This document shows positions 1 to 7,476 of a stretch of DNA of 18,134 nucleotides, piece by piece. This DNA is from Alphaproteobacteria bacterium (GTDB taxonomy: Bacteria; Pseudomonadota; Alphaproteobacteria; Rhizobiales; Xanthobacteraceae): NCBI GenBank assembly GCA_005883115.1, contig VAZQ01000127.1, positions 1-18,134 of the forward strand. Direction: 5' to 3'. Each line of letters begins with the position of its first letter. Position 1 is the stretch's first letter. The notes under the pieces were generated by a model. It was not told where the DNA came from, made no database searches, and saw only the letters and a program-made list of their open reading frames with translations. Made by a program: the position numbers and the translations under genes.

Positions 1-50
1 ACTTTGGCGCTCGTTGGGACCTGACCGCCTGGTGTGATGCTCGTTGCCAT
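1..50 (-). CDS. Third gene of the Cox-type operon, N-terminus only (partial)
   Basis: On the minus strand an ATG lies 12 bases after the coxM stop and stays open to the window edge. It reads MATSITPGGQVPTSAK, and a purine-rich GAGAA sits upstream as a possible ribosome binding site. The short same-strand gap behind a CoxG-CoxM pair suggests the next subunit of a molybdenum hydroxylase: the large molybdopterin-binding subunit or the 2Fe-2S subunit. Sixteen residues are too few to identify a family, so the product is inferred from position only. Confidence 0.45.
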   Translation of the reverse strand, partial: MATSITPGGQVPTSAK

Positions 51-62
51 GCGTTTGCGTTC

Positions 63-926
63 TCAGCTGTTGAGCGCCTGGTGCAGCGCGCGATTAACAT
101 GGACGCGCGTGAGCTCGCGTTTATAGGCCGCGGAGCCGCGCACGTCGGAGACGCACTCGGCCTCATCCGCCGCCGCGTCGCCGGCGCGTGCAAGCGTCTT
201 TTCGTCGATGCTCGCGCCGGTGAGCAACCGTTCCACCCCCTTGAGGCGCGTGGCCCGCTCGGTCGCGGCGCTGATCACGACGCGTGCGGATTTCACCGTT
301 GCGCCTTCGGCCTCGAGTGCGACCGCAACACCGAGCGCGGGCCAGTCTTCCGCCGAGCCGGTTGTGACTTTGACGTAAGCGCTTCGCGAGCGGCCTTGCG
401 GCGGGATGTGCAGCCCGGCGATGAGCTCGTTCTTCGCCAACACCGTCTCGAAATAGCCGGTGAAGAGGTCCTCGATTGCAATCCTGCGCTCGGCGGCGCC
501 GTCAGGCCCAATGACGCCGACCTCCGCGGAGAGCGCAATGAGGACCGGCGGTAGGTCCATGTGGGGATCGCCGTGGCCGAGATTCCCGCCGATCGTCGCC
601 ACGTTGCGCACGCGGATATTGGAGAGGCGGCGCATCATGCGCGGGATCACCGGGGCAGCGCGCGCCACCTCTGCCGATCGCTCGACCGCTGCGAGCGGCG
701 TCATGGCACCGATGGCGAGCGCGCCGTTTTTTTCGCTCGTGATTCCCGAATGCAGTGGGGCAAGCTTGCGCAAGCTCACGAGGCGCCGCGGCCGGAACAC
801 GCCCGCCTTCATCAACAGCATTAGCGCGGTACCCCCGGCGATCGGCCGCACGCTCGGGTCCTCTGGGTCGAGGAGCGCGATGGCTTCGGATAGCGAGGCG
901 GGCTCGACGAGTTCGAACGGGGTCAT
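63..926 (-). CDS. coxM: FAD-binding medium subunit of CO dehydrogenase/xanthine dehydrogenase family (CoxM-like)
   Basis: This is the FAD-carrying subunit of a molybdenum hydroxylase. It passes electrons from the 2Fe-2S small subunit and the molybdopterin large subunit to an acceptor. The 287-residue protein has the normal family length (about 280-300). Both FAD-contact signatures are visible: PIAGGTALM at about residues 28-36 and TIGGNLGHGDPH at about 111-122, followed by the C-terminal CO_deh_flav_C domain. The start codon overlaps the coxG stop (ATGA), so the two are translationally coupled. The substrate cannot be read from this subunit. Real form I CO dehydrogenase is only one possibility, because many paralogous aerobic hydroxylases share this architecture. 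The family call is firm; the CO specificity is not. Confidence 0.9.
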   Translation of the reverse strand: MTPFELVEPASLSEAIALLDPEDPSVRPIAGGTALMLLMKAGVFRPRRLVSLRKLAPLHSGITSEKNGALAIGAMTPLAAVERSAEVARAAPVIPRMMRRLSNIRVRNVATIGGNLGHGDPHMDLPPVLIALSAEVGVIGPDGAAERRIAIEDLFTGYFETVLAKNELIAGLHIPPQGRSRSAYVKVTTGSAEDWPALGVAVALEAEGATVKSARVVISAATERATRLKGVERLLTGASIDEKTLARAGDAAADEAECVSDVRGSAAYKRELTRVHVNRALHQALNS

Positions 927-1381
927 GTCTCGGACTTGGATTCGGCGAATGCCGCGCGCATGCGTTCGGTGAACTGCCGTTCCATCTCCTTGGCCTTGGC
1001 GCGCAGCACCGGCTGGCCGAGGCTGCCGAGCTTGCCGGTAAGCGCCGCGTCGATCTCGTAGCTCACCTTGGTCGCGCCGTCATCCTCGCTCAGCCGGGTC
1101 AGCGAACGCGCGGTGAGGCGCCCGACGATTCCGAGCGGGGTGCCTTCGATCTTGGCTTCGATCTCACGCGGCGGATCGACGCGCGCGACCTCGACCATGA
1201 CATTGAACTTGAATTTGAGATACGCGACCTTGGTGTCGAGCACCGCGGTGTAGTGATCGCCGTCGATTTCACTCAACTCCTGCACGCCTTCGACGCAGGA
1301 GGCGAAGAAACGCGCATCGCGTATCTTCGCGAACACCGCCGCGCGCGGTGCGTTCAACCAGATGTCGCCGGTGAACTTCAT
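923..1381 (-). CDS. coxG: CoxG-like SRPBCC-fold protein (CO dehydrogenase subunit G family)
   Basis: CoxG-family proteins (SRPBCC/START fold) recruit or help mature Cox-type molybdenum hydroxylases at the membrane; some bind hydrophobic carriers. This 152-residue protein carries the family start MKFTGDIWLNAPRAAVF, the DGDHYTAVLDTKVAYLKFKF-type beta strands and the LTGKLGSLGQPVLRAKAKEM amphipathic helix near residues 113-132. It lacks the long C-terminal hydrophobic tail seen in membrane-anchored CoxG, so it is the short form. It is the first gene of the operon, overlapping coxM by four bases. The start is the ATG at 1381, preceded by only a weak GGTGACGAG purine stretch. Confidence 0.87.
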   Translation of the reverse strand: MKFTGDIWLNAPRAAVFAKIRDARFFASCVEGVQELSEIDGDHYTAVLDTKVAYLKFKFNVMVEVARVDPPREIEAKIEGTPLGIVGRLTARSLTRLSEDDGATKVSYEIDAALTGKLGSLGQPVLRAKAKEMERQFTERMRAAFAESKSET

Positions 1382-1449
1382 CTCGTCACCGGCGCGGCTC
1401 GCGCGGCTGTTCTCAGGTCTGGGCTATGCACGCGAAGACAGGTCCCGGC

Positions 1450-1486
1450 GCAGCGGCCCCAACCGAGGAGGCAGGAGGGCCGCTGC
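1450..1486 (-). ncRNA. Candidate structured RNA/leader hairpin with CCTCC-rich loop
   Basis: There is a perfect 10-bp inverted repeat, GCAGCGGCCC (1450-1459) with GGGCCGCTGC (1477-1486), enclosing 17 bases. Read on the minus strand, as in a coxG leader, the stem and loop present CCCTCCTGCCTCCTCGG, i.e. two CCTCC-like (anti-Shine-Dalgarno) motifs. It lies about 70 bases before the coxG start. There is no T-tract, so it is not a terminator. Hairpins with CCUCC loops are typical of some alphaproteobacterial small RNA families; assignment to any of them is inference. Confidence 0.3.
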
Positions 1487-1634
1487 CGAATAGTCGCGCA
1501 TCGATCAGGTGAGGTCAAAGTCGTCAAATCGCGGTTATCTGCGTTTCTGTGTGCTGACCCCCTCAAGCAAAGCTTGCAGCTGCCGCCCGGCCGGGGGACC
1601 CAAGAAAATGGTGTTATTTTACCCCCCAAGCGAT

Positions 1635-1659
1635 GGAACGGATCCGCCTTTCGGGAGTT
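1635..1659 (+). promoter_or_regulatory. EcfG-type (general stress response) promoter-like motif
   Basis: GGAAC at 1635-1639, a 16-base spacer and AGTT at 1656-1659 match the alphaproteobacterial EcfG consensus GGAAC-N16/17-CGTT except for the first base of the second box. A transcript from about 1667 would have a leader of about 40 bases before the ATG at 1707. Its position directly ahead of a small gene with a good ribosome binding site and a terminator supports it; the motif alone could occur by chance. Confidence 0.5.
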
Positions 1660-1706
1660 GTTTGCGGCGCTCGAGGGGAGGACGGAGGAAGTCGGAGAGG
1701 GACGCC

Positions 1707-1808
1707 ATGTGGATTTCGTTGTTTACGCTGGTGTGTGGAGTGGCTGTCTGTCTGAGTGTGGCAGCCGTGATGATGGAGCGCGGGGGGCTGCAGCTCCTGC
1801 GCCGGTAA
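1707..1808 (+). CDS. 33-residue single-pass membrane peptide
   Basis: This small gene encodes MWISLFTLVCGVAVCLSVAA followed by VMMERGGLQLLRR. One hydrophobic segment (about residues 2-22) is followed by a short basic tail, so a single-pass inner-membrane peptide with a cytoplasmic C-terminus is likely. The strong ribosome binding site GGAGAGGG (1694-1701) sits 5 bases before ATG. An EcfG-like promoter lies upstream and a strong intrinsic terminator starts 28 bases after the stop, so the gene looks like a self-contained transcription unit. I do not recognise a named family. The function is unknown; a stress-induced membrane peptide is an inference from the promoter motif. Confidence 0.6.
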   Translation: MWISLFTLVCGVAVCLSVAAVMMERGGLQLLRR

Positions 1809-1835
1809 ACATCGAAACATGGCGGGACCTGAGCA

Positions 1836-1866
1836 GCGGGCGGCCCCGGGCCGCCCGCATCCTTTT
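1836..1866 (+). terminator. Rho-independent terminator
   Basis: A perfect 10-bp stem, GCGGGCGGCC/GGCCGCCCGC (1836-1845 and 1849-1858), with a 3-base CCG loop is followed by ATCCTTTT. It lies 27 bases after the stop of the 33-residue peptide gene and would end that transcript. Confidence 0.8.
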
Positions 1867-2209
1867 GGCCCCCGAATCGGCTTGGCGGACGCCTCATATA
1901 GTCACGTGTTCCGGACGGGGTGCAGCGCGAAGATTTAGTGCAGCGGTGGGGCCGCCGGTCCGGGACGGCCCACAAATCAAGACGATCCCGGGGGCAGCGC
2001 ACCAGCGTGATCCGCGCGGAGGGGCGGGAACGGCGGTGAGGTGCTGCGCCGCGCCCAGCACAGGCTCTAACGCCGGTCCATGTAACCTGCCGATCCCAAC
2101 GGGGTTCGCGGGCGCCTCCCGTCATTGCGCGGTCGGCGCGATTGTCGTTTTGCCCAAATTATCGTCTCTTAAGCCGCCGGCACATGCCCTCGCCCGGAAC
2201 AGAAAAGCC
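1867..2209. other. Intergenic region upstream of the Aas fusion gene
   Basis: No gene or clear RNA is recognised. The frame of the downstream gene is open throughout, but the translated stretch is rich in Arg, Pro and Gly and has no membrane segments or family motifs, so it is treated as untranslated. It presumably holds the promoter of the fusion gene; I see no confident -35/-10 pair. Confidence 0.6.
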
Positions 2210-5200
2210 ATGTCCTCATCTCTGCTGATGACGCGGCGCTTCGCGCCTCTGTTCTGGACCCAGTTTTTCTCGGCCTTCAGCGACAATTTCCTCAAGAACG
2301 CGCTGGTCTTTCTCATTCTGTTCCACATCGGCGGCACCGACGCCGAGGCGCTCATCACGCTCGCGGCTGCGGTCTTCATCGCACCCTACTTCTTCCTGTC
2401 CGCGCTCGGCGGTGAACTCGCCGACCGCTACGACAAGGCCGTGGTGGCGCGGCGGCTCAAATTTTGCGAGATCGGGATCGCGTTCATTGCAGTGGTCGGC
2501 TTCGGCCTGCATTCGGTAGTGCTGCTGTTCATCGCGCTGTTTCTGTTCGGAGTGATCGCCGCGCTGTTCGGACCGATCAAATACGGCATTCTTCCCGACC
2601 ATCTCGCCCGCTCCGAACTTCCCGCCGGTAACGCGCTGGTGGAGGGCGCGACCTTCATCGCAATCCTGCTGGGCACCATCGTCGGCGGCATCGCCGCCAA
2701 GGACGGCGGCGATCCCGCGCATTTCGCCTTCCTGATGATCGTGTTCTCGCTTTTGTGCTGGAGCGCGAGCCTGTTTATTCCCCGCACGGGCCAAGGCGCG
2801 CCTGATCTAGAGGTACAAAAGAACGTCCTCGTCTCGACGATCGGCCTCTTGAATTTCCTGCGCGAAGATCCGCGGCTGTGGTGGGGTGCGCTGGTGACCA
2901 GCTGGTTCTGGCTGGTCGGAGCTGTCTCGCTATCGCTGATGCCGCCGCTGGTGAAGAACGTACTCGGCGGCAACGAGGAGGTGGTGACCACGTGTCTTGC
3001 GATCTTCTCGATCTCGATCGCGATCGGCTCCGGGCTTGCGGCCTGGCTCGCCGCCGGACGCATCATTCTGCTGCCAACCGTGATCGGCGCCGTGCTGCTG
3101 GGCGCATTCGCCCTCGACCTTGGCGCGTCCACCCTCGGCGCGCCTCCTATTCCCGGCCTCGGTGGCTATCTCGCCGCCTTCACGAGCGGACGCGGAATCC
3201 GATTAGCGCTCGATCTCGCCGGGCTCGCCATCGCGGGCGGCCTGTTCATCGTGCCGACGTTTGCGGCGGTGCAGGCCTGGGCCGGCGCCGACCGCCGCGC
3301 GCGCGTGGTGGCGGCAGTCAATGTCCTCAACGCCGCGTTCATGGCGGGAAGTACGGTGATGGTGGCCGTGCTGCAGACGGCCGGAATGACGACATCACAG
3401 CTTTTCCTCTTGCTCGGCGCGGCAAGCCTCGTGGTGGCGATCGCTGTCGGCCGCACCATGCCCGCGAGCGCGCTCAGCGATGCGCTCTCGATCATTTATC
3501 GCGCGCTGTTCCGGATGGAAGTCAAAGGCATCGACAACCTCAGCAAGGCCGGATCCAATCGAATCATCGCGCTCAACCACGTAAGCTTCCTCGATGCGGG
3601 ACTCGCGTTGTCGCTGCTCAATAACAAGCCGGTGTTTGCGATCGACGTCGGCATTGCCAAGCTCTGGTGGGTGCGGCCGTTCGTCATGCTGACCAACGCC
3701 ATGCAACTCGATCCGCTCAAACCGATGGCGGTGCGCTCCCTGATCGAGGCAGTGAAGGGGGGCAATCCCCTCATCATCTTCCCTGAGGGGCGCATCACCG
3801 TCACCGGCAGCCTGATGAAGGTCTATGATGGCGCTGCCCTGGTAGCGGACAAGGCGAATGCCGAGATCGTGCCCGTCCGCATCGAAGGCCTGGAGCAGAC
3901 GCCATTCAGCCGACTCAAGCGCGGTCAGGTGCGCCGGCGCTGGTTCCCCAAGGTGAGAGTGACGATTCTCGAGCCGGTGAAGCTCACCGTTGATCCCGAA
4001 CTCAAGGGGCGCAAGCGCCGGCTCGCCGCCGGGGCTGCGCTCTACGGCATCATGTCCGATCTGGTGTTCCGCACCACGTCGACGGACCGCACCATGGTCG
4101 AGGCGGTCGTACAAGCCGCGCAAACGCACGGGCCCAGCCGTGTCGCAATCGAAGATCCCGTGTCGGGCACGCTCTCCTACAAACGCCTGCTCGTCGGAGC
4201 CGCCATCCTCGGCGCCAAGCTCATGCCAATGGCGCAAGAAGGACGCCCGATCGGCGTCATGCTGCCGAATGCGAACGGCGCCGTTGTGACCATCCTGGGA
4301 TTGATGACCGCAGGCCGCGTGCCGGCCATGATCAATTTTACGTCCGGTGCCGCCAACATCCTCTCCGGCTGCAAGTCCGCGCAGATCGACACCATCGTCT
4401 CGTCGCGGGCCTTCATCGAAAAGGCTCGGCTCGGCAATTTGGTCGCTGCGATCGAAAAGGTGGTCAAGATCATCTATCTCGAGGACATTCGCGCCGGCAT
4501 CACACTCGGCGACAAGCTCCGCGGCCTTCTCAACGCGAACACGCCGCTGGTCGAGCGAAAGCCTGACGATTGGGCGGCGATCTTGTTCACGTCAGGATCG
4601 GAGGGCGTTCCGAAGGGTGTCGTACTCTCCCATCGCAATATGCTGGCAAACGCCGCGCAGGCCGCGGCCCGCATCGATTTCGGCCGCGAAGACAAAGTGT
4701 TCAATATCCTGCCGGTGTTCCATTCCTTCGGGCTGACCGTCGGGGTCATGCTGCCGCTGGTCTTCGGCGTGCGCGTCTATCTTTATCCTTCGCCGCTGCA
4801 CTACCGCACAGTGGCGGAGCTGATCTATGCGGTGAACGCCACCATCATGTTCGGCACCGATACGTTTCTCGCTGGCTATGCGCGGGTCGCGCATCCTTAT
4901 GATTTTCGTTCGCTACGTTACATCCTGGCCGGCGCGGAGCCGGTCAAGGAGACGACGCGGCGCACTTACATGGAGAAATTTGGTCTACGCATTCTCGAGG
5001 GCTACGGCGTGACCGAGACCGCGCCGGCGCTCGCCTTGAATACGCCGATGTTCAACAAGTTCGGCACCGTCGGACGCATCCTACCCGGCATGGAAGCGCG
5101 CCTGGAGCACGTCGATGGCGTTGACGAAGGCGGCCGACTTTACGTGCGCGGACCCAATGTGATGCTTGGCTATCTCAAGGCGGACAATCCCGGCGTGCTC

Positions 5201-5629
5201 GAGCGGCCGGTCGAAGGCTGGCACGACACCGGCGACATCGTCACCATCGACGAGCAGGGTTTCCTCACTATCAAAGGCCGCGCCCGGCGGTTCGCAAAGG
5301 TCGGCGGCGAAATGATCTCGCTCGCTGCGGTCGAGGCGCTGGCGGCGGAACTGTGGCCGAACGCCTTATCCGCAGTTGTCGCCCTACCAGATCCGCGCCG
5401 GGGAGAGAGGCTCATTCTGCTCACCCAACAGAGCGGCGCGACCCGAGTGGATTTTCAGAACTTCGCCAAGGCGAAGCACGCCTCCGATTTCATGATCCCA
5501 TCCGAGATCTGGGTGCTCGACAAGCTTCCTGTGCTCGCCACCGGCAAGGCCGACATGGTGGCCGTGGGCAAGCTCGTCGAGGAGCGGCTCGCCGCCAAGG
5601 CGGATACCATGGCGCGCGCGAGCGCATGA
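2210..5629 (+). CDS. aas: LplT-PlsC-Aas fusion: lysophospholipid transporter / 2-acyl-glycerophosphoethanolamine acyltransferase / acyl-ACP synthetase
   Basis: In E. coli, LplT flips lysophospholipids inward and Aas re-acylates them with fatty acid activated on ACP; here both are one 1139-residue polypeptide. Residues 1-~412 are an MFS/LplT-type multi-pass domain (FSDNFLKNAL near the start). Residues ~425-620 are a PlsC acyltransferase with the H457-x4-D462 catalytic motif (NHVSFLD) and FPEGR at 524-528. Residues ~625-1139 are an adenylate-forming ligase with FTSGSEGVPKG from 793, YGVTET from 932, DTGD from 1006 and catalytic lysine K1113 in TGKAD. All key residues are present. ATG 2210 is chosen because LplT homology begins there; ATG 2228 is possible. 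No strong ribosome binding site is seen. The stop overlaps the next start (ATGA). Confidence 0.93.
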   Translation: MSSSLLMTRRFAPLFWTQFFSAFSDNFLKNALVFLILFHIGGTDAEALITLAAAVFIAPYFFLSALGGELADRYDKAVVARRLKFCEIGIAFIAVVGFGLHSVVLLFIALFLFGVIAALFGPIKYGILPDHLARSELPAGNALVEGATFIAILLGTIVGGIAAKDGGDPAHFAFLMIVFSLLCWSASLFIPRTGQGAPDLEVQKNVLVSTIGLLNFLREDPRLWWGALVTSWFWLVGAVSLSLMPPLVKNVLGGNEEVVTTCLAIFSISIAIGSGLAAWLAAGRIILLPTVIGAVLLGAFALDLGASTLGAPPIPGLGGYLAAFTSGRGIRLALDLAGLAIAGGLFIVPTFAAVQAWAGADRRARVVAAVNVLNAAFMAGSTVMVAVLQTAGMTTSQLFLLLGAASLVVAIAVGRTMPASALSDALSIIYRALFRMEVKGIDNLSKAGSNRIIALNHVSFLDAGLALSLLNNKPVFAIDVGIAKLWWVRPFVMLTNAMQLDPLKPMAVRSLIEAVKGGNPLIIFPEGRITVTGSLMKVYDGAALVADKANAEIVPVRIEGLEQTPFSRLKRGQVRRRWFPKVRVTILEPVKLTVDPELKGRKRRLAAGAALYGIMSDLVFRTTSTDRTMVEAVVQAAQTHGPSRVAIEDPVSGTLSYKRLLVGAAILGAKLMPMAQEGRPIGVMLPNANGAVVTILGLMTAGRVPAMINFTSGAANILSGCKSAQIDTIVSSRAFIEKARLGNLVAAIEKVVKIIYLEDIRAGITLGDKLRGLLNANTPLVERKPDDWAAILFTSGSEGVPKGVVLSHRNMLANAAQAAARIDFGREDKVFNILPVFHSFGLTVGVMLPLVFGVRVYLYPSPLHYRTVAELIYAVNATIMFGTDTFLAGYARVAHPYDFRSLRYILAGAEPVKETTRRTYMEKFGLRILEGYGVTETAPALALNTPMFNKFGTVGRILPGMEARLEHVDGVDEGGRLYVRGPNVMLGYLKADNPGVLERPVEGWHDTGDIVTIDEQGFLTIKGRARRFAKVGGEMISLAAVEALAAELWPNALSAVVALPDPRRGERLILLTQQSGATRVDFQNFAKAKHASDFMIPSEIWVLDKLPVLATGKADMVAVGKLVEERLAAKADTMARASA

Positions 5630-6816
5630 TCGAGAACGATTGGCCAACGCTGCTGCCGCGGCTCAAGCCGCTTCTCGAGGCAGAATATCCGCGCTTCAGC
5701 GCGGCTGAGATGGCGCGCCGCCGCGCCGCGCTCGAGGCCGCGCTTTCCCAAGCGAACTGCGACCATCTCGTACTCTACGGGGCGAACCGCGCCGGCTCCG
5801 CCGTCCAGTGGCTTACCCAATGGCCTGTGACGGTAGAGGCAATCGGCGTATTCACGCCCGGCGAGCGCGACGCGCTGTTCGTGCAGTGGATCAACCACGT
5901 GCCGTTGGCAAAGCGGCTCGCGAGCGAGGGTGAGGTCAGTTGGGGCGGTGAATCATCGATTCGGGCGGCTCTTGCGGCGCTGGAACAACGCGGCGCGCGT
6001 GAAAATCGCGTTGGCGTCATTGGACCGATGGGCTTCGCTCAGCACGCGGCACTCGAGGCGCGCTTCGGCAAAGTCGCCGATTTGAACCGCGCGTATGTGC
6101 GGTTGCGCCGCGTGAAGTCGCAGGAAGAGATCGATTGGCTGCGCATCGGCGCTTGGCTCAGCGACCGCGGCATGGCGGGACTACGCGACGGGCTTACGAC
6201 CGGGCTGACTGAGCGCGCGATCGGTGACCTGATCGAGCGCGCTTACATGCGCGAAGGTGGCACCAACGTCATCCACTTTATTGGCACGACCTCCATGCAC
6301 GATCCGCGACTCGGCGTACCGGCGCAGTTTCCCTCGACCAGGCGCGTGGCGAAAGGTGACATCGTATTTGCGGAGATCAGCGCCGCATTTTGGGATCATT
6401 CCGGGCAGGTGCTACGCAGCTTCGCACTCGGCGAGGACCCACCGCCGCTCTACCGCGCGCTGCACACCGCAGCCGACGCAGCGTTCGACGCGGTCACCGC
6501 GGTGCTCAAGGCGGGCACGCTGCCGGCGCAAGTGATCGAAGCTGCCGGCGTCATCGAAGATGCGGGCTTCACCATCATCGACGATCTCCTGCACGGCTAT
6601 GGCGGCGGCTATTTTCCGCCCATCCTCGGTAGCAAGAGCCGCCCTGCCGGGCCAATTCCACAGGAGCCGTTCGAGGCCGGCATGACGGTCGTGGTGCAGC
6701 CGAACGTGGTCACGCGGGACGGTATGGCGGGCGTGCAGACCGGCGAGCTGTTGTTGATCGCGAACGTCGGCGTCGAGCGGCTGCATTCGTTCCCGCGCGG
6801 CTTTGCGCGGGTCTGA
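5626..6816 (+). CDS. M24 (creatinase/Xaa-Pro peptidase fold) family protein with most metal ligands replaced
   Basis: The 396-residue protein has a creatinase-type N-terminal domain (about 1-140) and an M24 pita-bread domain (about 150-396), the usual length. Aligned by eye to prolidase-type signatures, the five metal ligands (Asp, Asp, His, Glu, Glu) become E250 (FAEIS), Q261 (HSGQV), H323 (LHGYG), Q358 (VVQPN) and G373 (VQTGE). Only the His is kept. It is therefore unlikely to be an ordinary dimetal aminopeptidase. Creatinase is a family precedent for a metal-free M24 hydrolase, so another hydrolytic or a binding role is possible. Its ATG overlaps the stop of the Aas fusion, implying co-translation; a link to lipid metabolism is only inferred. 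The substrate is unknown. Confidence 0.85.
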   Translation: MIENDWPTLLPRLKPLLEAEYPRFSAAEMARRRAALEAALSQANCDHLVLYGANRAGSAVQWLTQWPVTVEAIGVFTPGERDALFVQWINHVPLAKRLASEGEVSWGGESSIRAALAALEQRGARENRVGVIGPMGFAQHAALEARFGKVADLNRAYVRLRRVKSQEEIDWLRIGAWLSDRGMAGLRDGLTTGLTERAIGDLIERAYMREGGTNVIHFIGTTSMHDPRLGVPAQFPSTRRVAKGDIVFAEISAAFWDHSGQVLRSFALGEDPPPLYRALHTAADAAFDAVTAVLKAGTLPAQVIEAAGVIEDAGFTIIDDLLHGYGGGYFPPILGSKSRPAGPIPQEPFEAGMTVVVQPNVVTRDGMAGVQTGELLLIANVGVERLHSFPRGFARV

Positions 6817-6822
6817 GGCCAT

Positions 6823-7476
6823 TCACTCCGCCGCTTGGGACTTAACGCTGCGCGTGGCCCAATAATCGGACTCCTGCTTTGAGCGCGCGAGCGCCTCAGG
6901 GGTCTCGAAGCCCGGCGCCATCGATGCGTCGGTGCCGGCAAGAATCTGGTGGTGCTCGATTCCGAGTGTGCGCAGCCAGCGCTGCTGGCCCATGGTCAAG
7001 GCGATGAAGTAGCCGATCTCGACGAGTTCTGGCTCGCTGAAGTGCTTGTGCAGCCGCGCCCAGAACTTATCGTCGACCGGCAGATCCCAGGTGATCGCCT
7101 CGGCGTAGGCGAGCGCCGCCTTCTGCCGCTCGTCATAGCGGCTCGAGCTCTCGAAATTGAGGAGATCGCGGTAGTCGTCCTCGACGACGCCCTGCTGTGC
7201 CGCCTTGATGGAGCGCTGATTGCCGCAGAACTCGCATAGCACCGAACGCGAAACGTAAATACGGCAGAGTTCCTTGATCGCGTGATCGGCGACGCCGTTC
7301 TTGAACACGTCGCGCCAGGAATTGGCGAAAGACCAGAACACGGCCGGCACATGGGCGCGGATCGCCTGGCTTTCCGGCCGCGGCGTTCCTTCGCGCGCGC
7401 AGCGATCGAATTCAGCACGCATGGCCTCATCGCTGACCTTGGCGGGATCGACATAGCTGATCCATGGCTTTGGCAT
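6823..7476 (-). CDS. Carboxymuconolactone decarboxylase / AhpD-like family protein
   Basis: The protein is all-helical, 217 residues, with the AhpD-core region at about 60-125. Family members are either decarboxylases or, when they carry C-x2-C, thiol peroxidase-type or disulfide-reductase enzymes. Here E69 lies 12 residues before C81, and C81-E-F-C84 supplies the CXXC pair, but the His normally four residues after the second Cys is Arg (R88). ATG 7476 (MPKPWISYVD) is preferred because homology-like sequence starts there and GGGA lies 8 bases upstream; a GTG at 7542 would add 22 residues. It converges on the M24 gene with only 6 bases between the stops. Function beyond the fold is uncertain. 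Confidence 0.82.
   Translation of the reverse strand: MPKPWISYVDPAKVSDEAMRAEFDRCAREGTPRPESQAIRAHVPAVFWSFANSWRDVFKNGVADHAIKELCRIYVSRSVLCEFCGNQRSIKAAQQGVVEDDYRDLLNFESSSRYDERQKAALAYAEAITWDLPVDDKFWARLHKHFSEPELVEIGYFIALTMGQQRWLRTLGIEHHQILAGTDASMAPGFETPEALARSKQESDYWATRSVKSQAAE

Larger units (their letters stand above)
1382..1706. other. Gene-poor region between coxG and the 33-residue peptide gene
   Basis: No convincing protein gene is seen on either strand; short open frames here lack family motifs and good start sites. It contains the stem-loop at 1450-1486, a near-tandem GTCAAAGTC/GTCAAATCG around 1513-1530, and the EcfG-like promoter at 1635-1659. It should hold the coxG promoter (minus strand) and the promoter of the small gene (plus strand). 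Confidence 0.6.

Noticed and set aside
755..2209. Upstream in-frame extension of the Aas fusion gene by 485 codons
   Set aside because: The frame is open by chance in high-GC DNA: it crosses coxG antisense and the terminator, and the translation has no family motifs. LplT homology begins at 2210.
3395..4237. 280-codon minus-strand open frame
   Set aside because: It is antisense to the PlsC region of the fusion gene and rich in His, Arg and Asp, as expected of shadow translation.
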